Shown here one piece after another: positions 25,113-37,067 of a stretch of DNA of 64,000 nucleotides. The notes under the pieces are model-generated. The model was not told the origin of the DNA. It saw only the letters and a program-made list of their open reading frames with translations, and made no database searches. The DNA is from Salvia splendens (taxonomy: Eukaryota; Streptophyta; Magnoliopsida; Lamiales; Lamiaceae): NCBI RefSeq assembly GCF_004379255.2, contig NC_056038.1, positions 7,168,729 to 7,232,728 on the forward strand, given 5' to 3'. The position numbers and the translations under genes are program-made. Numbering within the stretch: position 1 is the first letter of the stretch; each line of letters opens with the position of its first letter.

Positions 25113-25313
25113 TAAAAGCCGGTGTCCGAACTCCAATCTCCCAGAGGATCCCACGACAGATGACTTGAGCGAGATATCAGAATTTGGATTGGAGATTAAG
25201 CCAGAAATTGATGTTCATTTCTACTTCGCTACGGAATCCAAGACTAATGCTCCGGATTTCTTAAGAGAATGGGAGAGAAGAAGAGAGTTTCATTTCTTTG
25301 GCTTTTAGTAGTA

Positions 25314-26580
25314 CTCCCTCCATCCGCGAATAGGAGTCACATTCCATTCCAGCACGGGTTTTAATAAATATTAAGAAAAGTGGGTGGAAGAAAGTTGGTA
25401 GGATATGAGTCCCACTTGCATATATTAGTTTTAAATAAGAGTGAACTACATAAATGGTACCTGATCTTTCACTTTCGCACACAAATGATACATGATCTTT
25501 ATTTTATATCGTTTTTGGTACCCAGTGACAAAAATAACCCTAGGTATCAAACATGAGATTTTTTTTGTTATGGAGGATATTTTTGGAAATTTCAATTAAA
25601 TAGTACCAAACATGTGATTAATTTTTTCTTCTTTCTTTTTACTTCATTTTCTTCTTTCTTTTTAGTATTTTATCTTCCTTTCTTCTCACTTTTTCTCCTT
25701 AGTTTATGTTTCCTCTTTTTTCTTTTCTCTTCTTTCTTTTTAGTGTTTTATACATACATCTAATTGCATTCATAATATAAATCAAGAACAAAACACGTAA
25801 TTAAATTAATTATTTAAAATAATTAAATCAAATAAATATTTTTTATCGAATTATTTTATACTCATTTTAGGATTGAAAAACCTAACTAAAAATATTCATC
25901 TGTTAATATCATTATGAATACAATTCACAATTTTAAATTTTCATTAAGACTATATTAATTCGTTATTAATTTAATGTAAAATAATAATAATTATTATTAC
26001 TATATAATATTATGTGATTCATAATTTAAATAATTATACTATAATTATTTATTAATTACAACTAATTTTTAGTGTTATAACAATAATATTATTACAATAA
26101 TTAAATATAATTATAACTATAATTATATTAAGTATATTTGAATGATATTAATTAATTTATAACATCAAAATAATAATATTAATATTGATTAATAATAATA
26201 GTATAAAGAGTGAGAAGAATGAGAGAATTTATAATATCACTTTTGGTATTTAGTTTTTTGTATGCCCAAAATAACCTTAATGACACAAATGGAAAAATGT
26301 ATTTGTTTAGAGGGCATTTTGGGGTGAAAATTGCATCAGGTACAAAAAATGTGATTTATAGGTACCAAAAACGATATAAAATAAAGATCAGGTACCATTT
26401 ATGTGCGAAATTGAAAGATAAGGTACCATTTATGTAGTTCACTCTTTAAATAATATGTGAGTAAAATGAGTTAGTGGAATATGGGGCCTCTTTACCATTT
26501 ATGGTAATTATGAATCGGGACTCCTATTTGCGGCCGAACCAAAATGAAAAAATGGGATTTCTATTCGCGGACGGAGGGAG
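25314..26580. mobile_element. Stowaway-like element split by a Mutator-like insertion
   Basis: Begins CTCCCTCCATCCGCGAATAG and ends TATTCGCGGACGGAGGGAG, flanked by TA on both sides. Removing the nested element at 25439-26444 leaves about 250 bp, a normal Stowaway size. Confidence 0.88.
25439..26444. mobile_element. Non-autonomous Mutator-like element with long TIRs, nested in the Stowaway element
   Basis: Both ends begin GAGTGAACTACATAAATGGT when read inward. The inverted repeats continue for about 85-100 bp through CTTTATTTTATATCGTTTTT. A perfect 9-bp duplication TTTAAATAA lies at 25430-25438 and 26445-26453. The 1006-bp element has an AT-rich, polypyrimidine-containing interior with no recognisable gene. 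Confidence 0.9.
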
Positions 26581-26582
26581 TA

Positions 26583-29500
26583 TTTACTTTGTTGATTTGG
26601 TTATATGTTTTGTATGCTTTTTTTTATAGTTAAATAAATAGTACTAGTAGAAACTTAAAGGCCATGTATATTCTGGCAGCTTCTTAGTATTGCTAGATGT
26701 TGTCTGTTAGTTACCTTCTTTATTGTCTTGTTTTTGCCTTTTGTTTGTGTAGTTTGAAAGTCTTTAAATTATTAATAAAAATAGGGATATTGACATCTAA
26801 TATCATGGAACTTTTAAAAGGTTGAATTTTTCTCATGAACTTTGAAATTGACAAATAATATCATGAACTTTACCCCGAGTTTGTTATTTCCCACCAATGA
26901 AAAAAATCCGGCAAATAATATCACGATACGGATTTTTTTGTAATTTCTCGACAACAACTTAAGGGTTAATTGTCTAAAAAAATCATGAAATTTGGCTAAA
27001 ATCTAATTTGTCTCCCACCTTTTATAATTAGAATGACTAATTATGAAGTTTAAAAAATACTCGTTTGTCTCAGGATAATTTATTTGGACAAATTCGATGC
27101 TGAATTAATGTAGATATGTAAAATTTTGGTGTTACTTATGAATAATGACGTAAATGTGTAATAATATGATAGTGCAGGTGGTTAAACAACCCTGTCTTGA
27201 GCATAAATTTTGGTGTTACCTATAAATAATGACTTAGATGGAATGATACCAATTTTTTAAAACTCTATAATTTGTTATTAAAATTTTAAAAGGAGCGAGA
27301 CGAATTTCCAAATTTTATAGTAATTGACAAAATCCTGAATATTTTTAATTATATCTTCGCACACACCGAAATTTCTCGCATGGTCGATTGCAGCTAGCAA
27401 TTTTTGAAAACGATGTCGAAATAATGTACGTTACAATATTGATAATCAAGCATGTGATGGTTAATTTTGGTCAAATTTAGTAAGCTTGTCAATCATATAA
27501 CTCCAGAAATTTCACTATCACACAACATGTAGCTTTTTGTGTGCACATTCAAAATATTATTTTTAACTACAAAAAAGTACTGTACAGAATACTGGCAACT
27601 TTAATTTAAAAATATTTACTTCAACTAGATGATTCACGAAAATATAAAAAGGAACAAAATTACCGCCCAACTCTAGGGGCTATATATATCAATAATTGAG
27701 GTTCATTTGAGAATTTATTGTGCACTTGAGACGTAAAAATGGACCACCCACTAAAGATGAGGAATGGTCCAAAAGATTAATACACACAAAATATGGAGTA
27801 TAACTTTTGTTGTAAATAAAGGATACAAAAAGCTTGAAATACAACGACTTGTCCAACCGTCACACCAACTAAGGAAAATAAAGTTATCGATGAGACAATT
27901 TTTTAAATGCAATAATCTTTGGGATGCCTATAGTTAGTGAGTGCAATTTTTAGCCATATAGTATTTGGTCTTGTCCTAAATCGATATAATTACTCCAAAT
28001 ATCATTTATAAGTAGTAGCCATTTGTCGTGCTAATAAGTTGGACTTGCTAGCATCACATACATTAATATGATATTGTCCACTTTAAATTAAGTTAGGTTC
28101 TCACAATTTTATTCTTGAGACATTTTTCAAAAGACCTAATGCTAATAGATTTGTGGTATCCTTTATACTATATTATTTACAACTTTACTGATTTTGATGT
28201 GGAATATGGTTTGTACCACAACATATATTAAATTAATGTTTTGCATATAATTTTCACAAATTATATTTGTTATAATTTGACTAATTTTACTGCATGCTTT
28301 ACATTTAAATGAAGCTTAGAAATATCTTGTCATCATCGACATAAAAAAATAAGTGTGTTATTTAGGTTTGCACATTAGGCCCAACAAATATAAAATTTTA
28401 ATACTCCACTATGTAGGAATAAGAATAGATGGGCTTTAAAGCTTTCCAACTCACATTTAAGCTAAGGGCTTCGGCCCATTAAATAGTATATATACTCACG
28501 TTTTCGACAAACCCTTAATTTAGTGAGAGCTGCCTCATGAAATCCTAATTCACCATTCACTAAACAACTGAGCTTATCCATTTTTGTTTCTGTCTTCTTG
28601 TTTTTTGTCGTTGCATATCGCCTATGTTATGTTGTGTATTAGATTCCCCCAATTTTCTTAGATTCTGGTTCCGATCGAATGCTTTTTTACCTTGGTGTTT
28701 CAAATCATTTCTTCTGCGCGTACTTTTCAATCCCTCGCCTCCAATTTGCTAAATTTGTTGTTTATCGATGTTTTCCCCAAATTTTAGTGGTGATGATGAC
28801 AAGAATGTTGGCAAGAGCTGCGACGACATTTATGCGCATGACACGGTTTATACCGTGGTGTTGTTGTTGCTATGATGAATGTGCCAATATGCTAATCTGA
28901 GGCCTTATTTTAATCTTTTTTTTAACTCTTAAATCAAAGTTTATGGCGTATTTTTTTGGGAAAGTTAAAAGCCAATATGCTAATTGGGTGCCTTAATTTT
29001 TTTTTAATATTTCAATCAGAATTTATAATTTTTGGTAATGTTAACAGCCAACATGTTAATCTGAGGCTTTATTTTAATTTTTTTTAGTTCAATCAAGATT
29101 TATTATACTGTGGGTTGGGATGGAGTGAGAACTTTGTTAGGAACATAATGTGTTTTAACTCGTAAAAAGCCCACGGCCTTAATGGGCCTTAAATATTGAT
29201 ATTGAAACATCCAACAACGTTAAAATTTTAACACAAACCAAAGCATAGAACAGGTGTTATCTAATTTCAAGTTAATTAACACTTTTATAACAAAAGGAAT
29301 AATTCATGAAATTCATCATAGCCTTTTCTTTTTCGGATTTCTTCCATTCCTAGCATCATTTTCTTTATTTTTCCACTGTTTTCCTTTTCTTGCACCTATT
29401 GCAGCCTAAGACTATGTTACTTCATTCCTATAGTTAAAACACCTTGAAAGTGTTGATCTTAGTTACTTTAGATTATAAAAAATACTTCAAAAAGGAAGCA

Positions 29501-29683
29501 ACCAAACAACCAATCAATAATTCCGATATTTCCTTGAAAACACAAGTTTGGTGCTCTGAAAAATCTAAAAGAGTATTTAAATGCAACTAAAATCAGTTAT
29601 GGACGAAAATTGCTTGAAAATTTTCTAGATATATTCAAATAACATTAAAAATAATTTGGAGCACACGGATACTCAGAAATTTC
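26583..29683. other. AT-rich spacer with decayed repeat remnants
   Basis: No convincing host gene. Around 26790-27300 are phrases typical of terminal parts of old plant elements (tgaactttgaaattgacaa-like and caaataatatca-like repeats), but no paired ends were found. An open frame at 28679-28900 has no recognisable similarity. The triplicated segment at 28883-29105 is listed separately. Confidence 0.5.
28883..29105 (+). repeat. Three degenerate tandem copies of about 80 bp
   Basis: GCCAATATGCTAATCTGAGG followed by CTTATTTTAAT-like sequence and AATCAAAGTTTAT-like sequence recurs at about 28883, 28971 and 29047. Copies differ by substitutions and short indels. No function is evident. Confidence 0.75.
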
Positions 29684-30026
29684 TAAGAGCATCCCCATCC
29701 GTGCTCTTTGGCTTGCCAAAGAGCACGGATGTGGGCCTGGACCCACTTTTATTACTTTTTTACTCCCTGATTTTAGGCAAGAGCACAACACTCACATTCA
29801 TGTTCTTCCGCAAGGACATGCTAAAGGGTCCCACCATTCTATTATTCAATTTAAATAAAAATATTTCTATAATATTAAAATGCATTAAAATACCCGGAAT
29901 ACTATTACAAATTACAAAAAAATTAAAAATTACATAATTAAAATCCTAAAAATTAAAAATTACATAATTAAACTCCTAAAAAATAAAAATTACATAATTA
30001 AAAATCTACAAATTAAAATTACATAA

Positions 30027-30432
30027 TTAAAGGCTAAAAAATACCTCCGTGGAAGACAATTGCTCTGGACCTATCCCCAATGTTATTCGTAGACTCCGTA
30101 TCATTGCCAAATGTGAATCAAGTTGCTCGGGGGTCATATTTGACCTATAGGCCAAATTGAGTTGCCAAAAGGGTCCACAACGAGTGGTGGGGGTTGAGGT
30201 GGCACAAAGGGAGCGGGAGCGGATGGAGTCGCAGCGCGACGGCCCACCCGTATCGCCCATTGGGGGCATCTTGGTCGTCCACCGGGTAAGGCCGGTAGCC
30301 ACCCGGAACTTGAGAACCTTGGGTTTGAGGAGGGACCGAAAATTGCGTTTCCGGACTAGGAAATGGTTGTGAGCCGAACCATTCATGGTTCCAACCACGG
30401 GAGTCGGAGGGGTGATCGTCGGAGCCGGACAT
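30027..30432 (-). pseudogene. Remnant of a Harbinger-associated protein gene
   Basis: From an ATG at 30432 the minus strand reads a Ser/Pro/Gly/Gln-rich start (MSGSDDHPSDSRGWNHEWFG, later PPQTQGSQVPGGYRPYPVDD) in one frame. A neighbouring frame then continues with MTPEQLDSHLAMIRSLRIT-like sequence to a stop near 30027. This arrangement is like the low-complexity start of the second (Myb-like) Harbinger protein with the DNA-binding part deleted. A TATAAATA on the minus strand lies near 30540. The identification is tentative; it rests on composition and position in the element. Confidence 0.45.
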
Positions 30433-31156
30433 TTTTTTTGTAAGAGTGAAAGAAAGATTGAGAATTGATAAGAGAAAATGAGAGAATTTAGATGAGAATT
30501 GTGTAGTGTGGTGTGAAATTTTTTGTGTGAAAGTGGAGGTATTTATAGATGAAAATGTGAATTTTGGGGAAAAAATTGAAAAATAAATTAAAAGTGGGGA
30601 GAAAACGGATGTCACAGCTCTACCCCTCTGACGTATACTCTTATAATAAATAAATCCCTTATCATAAAAGCAATTAATTCACGTGTATAAATCATAAAAC
30701 ACACATATTATATAATTTTTAAATTCAACATATATCAAGTACATATTTCAAAACATTTTACACCGTAGTGGAACCCTCTCACCACTCTATATACTATACA
30801 TTTATTTACATGCAAAATGATGAGGAGGAGAAGGTTGCCAATATGCGTCAGCCGCCGAACCTAATAACACGTGGAGTTCCTATGACCCATGTCAGTCAAA
30901 ACTTTACTGCTATCTTATTCCTGAAAAATTTAGTGGTTTATATGAGCCACAACTCAGTATATATAAATTTCCACCTTTAATCTCACATGATACAAACATC
31001 AAGCATATTCTTTCATCAATACATATAATCAGAAACAATATATATATAACATAATTTAAAAACAAACTATTTCATATTCATATGCATATGCCACTCTATT
31101 CAGTTTATTATTCTGTAACAGTCAAGCCTGGTATCTGCCCGGGATTCCTCTATGAT

Positions 31157-31277
31157 TGACCCGTAGGTCCCATTATGATTTGGACTCATAGGTCCCTCTG
31201 TATTTGGACTCATAGGTCCCTCTATATTTGGACACATAGGTCCCCCTGTATTTGGACTCATAGGTCCCTCTGTAATT
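31157..31277. repeat. 24-bp tandem repeat, about five copies
   Basis: The unit GGACTCATAGGTCCCTCTGT plus ATTT repeats with small changes inside the solo LTR. In one frame it reads as a WTHRSLCI-type peptide repeat, but there is no sign it is translated. Confidence 0.85.
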
Positions 31278-31900
31278 TCAGATCCAGTACAAGGCTGTCA
31301 CAGATCCTCTTTAATCATATGATTCATGTACTTTCAATACCATATGTAAAACATCAATTACATATTTCTATCATGTAATTCATTTACAACATCATATCCA
31401 TTGCACCAATCACATATCCATATCATATTCCACCATCTATATCAAACAATTCATAATCATATCAATTTCACACCATATAATCAAATAATTCACTTCAATT
31501 CAACATATAACAATCAACCACATAACACATGTAAAACTAAAAGTGTGATTTATACACACCTAATTAAGATGGGTAAACTTCTTGAGCTCCTGATTTCGAC
31601 TCTTGATTTATAACTCTCGATCCAATACTTTTCTCTCAACTTTTATTTTCCTCTAAACTCTCTCAAACTCTCTCTTTTTATTTTTATTCAAAAGATATAT
31701 TTGTACATATACGTCGGCCACTTTGCTTACTCATACCAATTAACATTGAAAGTTATAAATACAAGTGTCATTCCCTTAGTTAAAAATGCAACACGTCAAG
31801 TACACAAATATATCATGCATACTATATACTAACAACACGTGCACTACACAATTGAATTTGTTTAATATATGGAACTCTAATCTATCCAAATACATGTGTA

Positions 31901-32010
31901 TATATATATATATATATATTTGTTTATATGTACGTACATAAATACTAGTACTATATGGTACACATGCACACACAAAAACATAATTATTATATATATATAT
32001 ATATATATAC
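31901..32010. repeat. (TA)n microsatellites
   Basis: Two runs of alternating TA (about 31900-31919 and 31989-32010) within the solo LTR. They may differ in length between individuals. Confidence 0.8.
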
Positions 32011-32496
32011 TAGTTTATATTATACAATACACTACACATCTATTTTAACATTTCCGTAAATCAAAACTATCCATATATTCGACTATGTTGAGTCGTCATA
32101 ACAATAAATATATTCTCTATGACACACTTAATATCTATGTAGTAAAAATGACAATTCAATATGCAATGACAATATAATATGATAAAATGCAAAATAATGC
32201 ATATTTCGGGTTAGGGATGTCACAACGGATATAATTTATTGGGAAGTGTGAAAATATATATTTTTAATTAAGATTTTTTAAATTAAATCCGATTTTTTTA
32301 AAAAAAGAAAAAATGAAAATGCCAACGGCATTGCTGTTGGCCAATCAGGTGCCGCCACGTCAGCTGCTCAGCGGCACGGACGTGCTCGATGCATCGAGCA
32401 GCGCCTTGCCAGCGGCGAGCAGGGGTGAGCTGCGCCAGCGGCACGGACGCCGTCTTTGGCGCGAGCACCGCTGCGGATTCTCTAAAAACCACCTAA

Positions 32497-33088
32497 GAGC
32501 ATCCCCATCCATGCTCTTGCCAAAGAGCATGAATGTGGGCCCGAACCCACTTTTATTTATTTTTTACTCTCTGCTCTTTGGCAAGAGCACAACACCCATA
32601 TCCACGCTCTTCCGCAAGGACATGCTCAAGTGTCTCACATTTCTATTATTCAATTTAAATAAACAAAATTTACACAATATTAAAATGCATTAAAAATACA
32701 CAAAATACTATTACTAATTACTAAAAAATTAAAAATTACATAGATGAGTTGTATGAAAAAATGAATGATGAATGTGTGTATTTATAGATTATTTTGGGAT
32801 TAAATTTTTTTCAAAAAAAGGTAATAAAACGGCTATATTTTTGGGAATCCGAAAATATATTTTTTTGAATTTTTGGTATTATTTTCGATTAAAAAAACAG
32901 AAAAGAAAATGCCAACGGCATTGCCATTGGCCAATAGAAACGCGCCACGTCGCCCTGCTCAACGGCATGGACGTGCTCGATGCATCGAGCAGAGCCGTGC
33001 CGTCGGCAAGAGCACAACAGCGGATAGGGGCATGCCGCGCCGACGGCACGGACGCTGTCCTTCCCCGCAAGCACCGATGCGGATGCTC
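32497..33088. mobile_element. Short Harbinger derivative next to the larger one
   Basis: Starts GAGCATCCCCATCCATGCTC and ends CACCGATGCGGATGCTC, with TAA at 32494-32496 and 33089-33091. Both ends and subterminal blocks (for example GTGCTCGATGCATCGAGC-like sequence and CCAACGGCATTGCC) are shared with the 29687-32482 element. It is a shorter deletion product of the same family and retains only non-coding parts, including a TATTTATAG promoter remnant near 32779. Confidence 0.85.
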
Positions 33089-33954
33089 TAACCATATAGA
33101 ATAAAAAATGATATTGAACTTGGAATATAGTCACAAATTGATTTTCTTTATTTTATGAGGAAAGCCGCGCTGAGGCCATTTTTTATAGTTCATTTCGTAT
33201 GAGAATAGGAGTCCATAGTTGATTGGGTACGGATTTTAAAAAATTATTTAAAAATAAGTTAATATAAAATGTCACCTATTTTTATTTATAGTAAAAATGA
33301 AAAAAAAATCCTTGTTGTAAAACGAACTAAAATAATAAAATGTGGCTCGTATTATGAAACGAAGGAAGTAATGATGATGCATATCTATAAACTTCCATAA
33401 TAATGGAAATAAGAGAGAAAATGTTGGTGTGTAGTGTGTTAATGATTGTATGTGTTCTTATATGAAAAAAGAACAAAGTTTTGTTTGTCATTGTGTGTTC
33501 TTAAATGTAAAAAAATACAATCAATCATTGAGATCCAGTGGAATACTCACGTGAACAAAGTTGAACAACTCCTCAAAAGTCAATATTTGTGAATCAAATG
33601 AACTCCTCTTTTTCATTTGCTGCTCATCTCTTTATGTCCATGTATATCATCATCAATCTCATATACTAATAATAACCATAAGCATTTATTACATTATTAT
33701 CCAATGCAGCAATTGCTCTACTGGTATTAGTAATTGTATTAAATTAATGGAATCCCTAATGTGAATGACTTAGATTCGGCGCGAGAGCAACAACTGTTCA
33801 TAAGAAAGTATTACCTCATCCATAGATTATTTATAGTCCACAAATTTTAAAAATGTAAAAGAAAATGTTAGAAAAGGTTAGAGCAATATAAGTCTCGTTT
33901 TTATATAGTTCCCCATTAAATATAGATTTATTTCTAGCACGAGTTTAAGTAATA

Positions 33955-34133
33955 CTCCCTCCATCCCGCACTACTCGCACTTATTTCCTTTTTGGGCGTC
34001 CCAAGTTACTTGCACTCTTTCCATTTTTAGTAAAAAATTTCACCTACAGCCGTCATTTTTGACTTTTCTATACACTCATTCCTTAATCTCCGAGCCGAAA
34101 AGGAAATGAGCGAGTAGCCCGGGACGGAGGGAG
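33955..34133. mobile_element. Stowaway MITE upstream of the YUCCA gene
   Basis: Starts CTCCCTCCATCCCGCACTAC and ends GTAGCCCGGGACGGAGGGAG, an inverted terminal pair flanked by TA. 179 bp, non-coding. Confidence 0.88.
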
Positions 34134-34339
34134 TAGTATAAAGAAAAGTAGGTTGAAAAGACATGAATTTTACTTTTATATATTAGTTATATAATTAAAT
34201 GTGTAATAAGTTGATGGAATATAGAGCCTATTTACTATTTATGGTAAAAATTAAAAATATGTTATTAATAGGGGTCCATTATCTAAAATAATAAAAGTAG
34301 ACCCTTTATTGTAGAATGTGAGTGTAATAAATTTAATTA

Positions 34340-34583
34340 GTTCTCCATTCGTCCACGAAAAATAGACAAGATTGTGAATAGCACGAGTTTTAATGTATAA
34401 TTGGTAAAGTAAGAGAGAAGGAGAAAAAATGTAGTGAAATGAGTATTAGTGGATTATGGGGTCAACATTTAAAATGATGTGTAGGGTTAGTATTGGTTGA
34501 AAACTTTTCTGTTTGAACTTAGTCTATTTTTTGTGGACGGGCCAAAATGAAAAAACTTGTTTATTTCTTAAGGACGGAAGAAG
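34340..34583. mobile_element. Degenerate Stowaway-like MITE
   Basis: Left end TTCTCCATTCGTCCACGAAA and right end TTTCTTAAGGACGGAAGAAG resemble inverted Stowaway termini. The ends are eroded, so boundaries are approximate. Confidence 0.55.
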
Positions 34584-34757
34584 GTATAATTTAGAGTCCA
34601 CTATCTAAAAAAAGTATGTTGTATTTTAAATTATGGACATTCTAAAATATAAAATTAGGACATTATTTTGTGCGGAGTATTAAATTAACCTAAACTTCTC
34701 CTAAACCCTATTACTACTATTAACCACCAAACTGGCCTAAATCATTTCCTCTTCGGC

Positions 34758-34764
34758 TATAAAT
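34758..34764 (+). promoter_or_regulatory. TATA box of the YUCCA gene
   Basis: TATAAAT about 96 bp upstream of the chosen start codon. The pseudogene copy has TATAAAAG in the equivalent place (41668-41675). Confidence 0.65.
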
Positions 34765-34859
34765 TAGAGTAGTAAGTACTACATTGGAGCTACACACTAA
34801 TATCCCATTCCCTCTCTCCCCCAAAAAATACTACCCCATATAGTTTAGTAGTAGTATTG

Positions 34860-36377
34860 ATGGAGAAGGCAACAGTGACCATCGTAGGCAGCGGCCCCTC
34901 CGGCCTAGCAACGGCGGCGTACCTCCATCACCTCTCCATCCCATACATCCTTCTCGAGAGAGAAGACTGCTTCGCCTCACTGTGGCAAAACCACACCTAC
35001 GATCGCGTCCACCTCCATCTCCCCAAACAACTATGCACCCTCCCCCTCTTGCCCATGCCCCCCCACTACCCCACCTACGTCCCTCGCCGCCTCTTCCTCG
35101 ACTACCTCAACGACTACGTCACCCGCTTCCACATCCGCCCAGTCTACCGTAGGTCGGTAGAGGCGGCGACTTACGACAACGGAGAGTGGAAGATCGAGGC
35201 CAAGAACCTCGACTCCGGCGAAGTGGAGGAGTATCGCTCGAGGTTTTTGGTCGTGGCCACAGGAGAAACATGCGATCCGAGCATACCCGAGATCGAGGGG
35301 CTGGGGAGCTTTACTGGGGAGCTACTGCATTCCACCGACTATAAGAACGGCGGTAGGTTCGCCGGAAAAAAGGTTTTGGTGGTCGGAAGTGGGAATTCCG
35401 GCATGGAGATCGCAGTTGATCTGTCCGACCACGGTGCAAGAACCTCCATAGTCATCCGGAGCCCGGTAAGGACACTTTTCTTCACTTTGTTGGGTTCAAA
35501 TCATCCAATCAAAGAATTAAAAAATGTGCTAGCAATATATAAGTGCAACTCCTAGTCAACGAAAGATGCGTCAAATTAACAATTATGTGGGGAATTATTA
35601 GTTATGGGCTTTTTTTTTTAATTTTCTTATTGAAATTGTTGGTGCAGGTTCACATATTGTCAAGGAGAATAGCCTATATGACATTAGTTGTAATAAAGTA
35701 CTTACCAAGGAAGTGGGCTGACTCATTTGCAACAATGATGAGCAAATTTGAGTATGGAGACTTAACAAAATACGGAATTCAAAGGCCTAAAAAGGGACCC
35801 TTTGCTCTCAAAGATGACTATGGGAAATACCCGGTTATTGATGCTGGTATTGTGGACAAGATCAAGTCTGGGGAGATTAAGGTTTTTTAATCGATTCAAG
35901 GCTTTAATATTTATGATTTGTATTTGATTATTTTTATTGAATTAATATAAGTACAAATATTTGTGGTTAATGTAGGTATTGCCCGGGATTAGTACTATAA
36001 AAGGGAATTGCGTGACATTTGAGAATGAAAAAGAAGGATATTCATATGATGTGCTAATCTTTGCCACAGGCTTCAAAAGATCGACCAAACAATGGCTAAA
36101 GGTAACATAAAATCATGGCCCTTTATTATTCAAAACACCCTTCTCTAGATTCTTGTATTTAATTTCACTAACTAACAAATTGTGTTTGCTTACATTACAT
36201 GTGCAGGAAGATGATAATTTATTAAATGAAGATGGGCTTCCAAAGGTCAATTATCCAAACCACTGGAAGAGTGTAAATGGGCTTTATTGTGTTGGGTTTG
36301 CCCGCAAAGGATTGTACGGAGCTGCTATGGATGCCCAAAACATAGCCCACCACATCAAATCTCAAATTACTCATTAA
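34860..36377 (+). CDS. YUC: YUCCA-type flavin monooxygenase (YUC10/11-like), auxin biosynthesis
   Basis: YUCCA enzymes convert indole-3-pyruvate to indole-3-acetic acid with FAD, NADPH and oxygen. Four exons join in phase 0: 34860-35465, 35648-35881, 35976-36101 and 36207-36377, giving 378 residues (Arabidopsis YUC10 has about 383). Seen in order: FAD-binding GSGPSG at 10-15, VVATGE at 131-136, the FMO signature [11 protein letters not shown] at 151-161, NADPH-binding GSGNSG at 176-181, and a late LIFATGFKR block in exon 3. Exon 4 ends with [21 protein letters not shown], typical of the YUC10/11 branch. The ATG at 34860 gives [10 protein letters not shown], the start also kept in the pseudogene at 41736. 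A near-cognate TTG one codon upstream is not needed. The frame is intact and splice sites are normal, so this is probably the functional copy. The exact YUC number is not assigned. Confidence 0.93.
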
Positions 36378-37067
36378 TCATATTTTAGAAATAACTTTCA
36401 ACTGTCGATGTTGTTAGAATGAAGAGTGACGATGGAAGAAAATATTCAAAGCTACAGTCAGATCAGTTTTAATAAAAAAAAGAATTCAATCCAATATAAT
36501 ATAGTCCCTATGTTTGTTTTATTTTTCACATATTTTAATTCTATTTTATAACATGATATTGATCAATAATTAATCATTAATTCGTTCATGATTGTATCAA
36601 AAACTGATTCACTTTGACACTTTTCTATAGATACCTAAAAATAATTGTGTAAAAAATAAGTCAACAAAACAGTACAAAATATAATTATTTAGTCCTCCCA
36701 TCCACTAATTTTGGGCTAGATATACTACGAATTTTTACTTGCAGATAAACAGTACTAGTCCATATTGATACTTGATGGTAAAAAAAACTATATATTCAAA
36801 CAATACAGTCTTTACATATATTTTTTTAAAATTTCTTTTACATTTCATTTTTGTATATTAGTAAAAATTAAATATTTAAGATTTTGAGCTATTTAAAATC
36901 CTAATATAGAAACATTTAAAAATATTTGGATCTACTGTTATTTTATATATCTAAAAACATGGAGTACAAAAAATAGATAAAATTGTAAAATAAGAAAGAG
37001 AGAGAAAAATGTGGTGGAAATAATTTTTGTGGATCGGCCGGGCTACAACACACGCCTTTAAAAGTTA
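36378..37067. other. 3' flank of the YUCCA gene
   Basis: The first 120 bp (likely 3' UTR, with AATAAAAAAAAG near 36470) is similar to 44230-44360 downstream of the pseudogene, confirming that the duplicated unit included the 3' end. The rest is AT-rich spacer with nothing recognised. Confidence 0.6.

Larger units (their letters stand above)
30610..32224. mobile_element. Solo LTR (1615 bp) inserted in the Harbinger element
   Basis: Starts TGTCACAGC and ends GGGATGTCACA, so the ends are TG...CA within a short inverted repeat (TGTCACA is not self-complementary, but TGTGACA-like ends face each other imperfectly). It is flanked by a perfect 5-bp duplication ACGGA (30605-30609 and 32225-32229). 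No retroviral-type coding domain is present. Orientation is not certain; the right end read in reverse begins TGTGACATCCCTAACCC, which is the more usual LTR start, so the minus strand is favoured. Confidence 0.78.
29687..32482. mobile_element. Internally deleted PIF/Harbinger element split by a solo LTR
   Basis: Starts GAGCATCCCCATCCGTGCTC and ends GCACCGCTGCGGATTCTC, imperfect inverted termini, with TAA flanks at 29684-29686 and 32483-32485. It contains a decayed minus-strand coding remnant (about 30027-30432) and was interrupted by the LTR at 30610-32224. Without the LTR it is about 1.18 kb and lacks any transposase. Confidence 0.82.
33092..34757. other. Upstream region of the YUCCA gene with MITEs
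   Basis: No gene. The segment from about 33410 to 33760 is similar to 40490-40800 upstream of the YUCCA pseudogene, so it belongs to the duplicated unit. Two Stowaway-like elements (33955-34133 and about 34340-34583) separate it from the promoter. A degenerate element may also span about 33200-33375. Confidence 0.65.

Noticed and set aside
28679..28900. Possible small gene with Cys/Met-rich product
   Set aside because: No similarity and no clear gene signals; kept only as an unexplained patch.
31175..31378. Open frame encoding a WTHRSL peptide repeat
   Set aside because: It is produced by the 24-bp tandem repeat in the solo LTR; no start context or similarity.
34857..34859. Alternative YUCCA start one codon upstream (TTG)
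   Set aside because: The ATG at 34860 is standard, matches the family start and is also present in the pseudogene.
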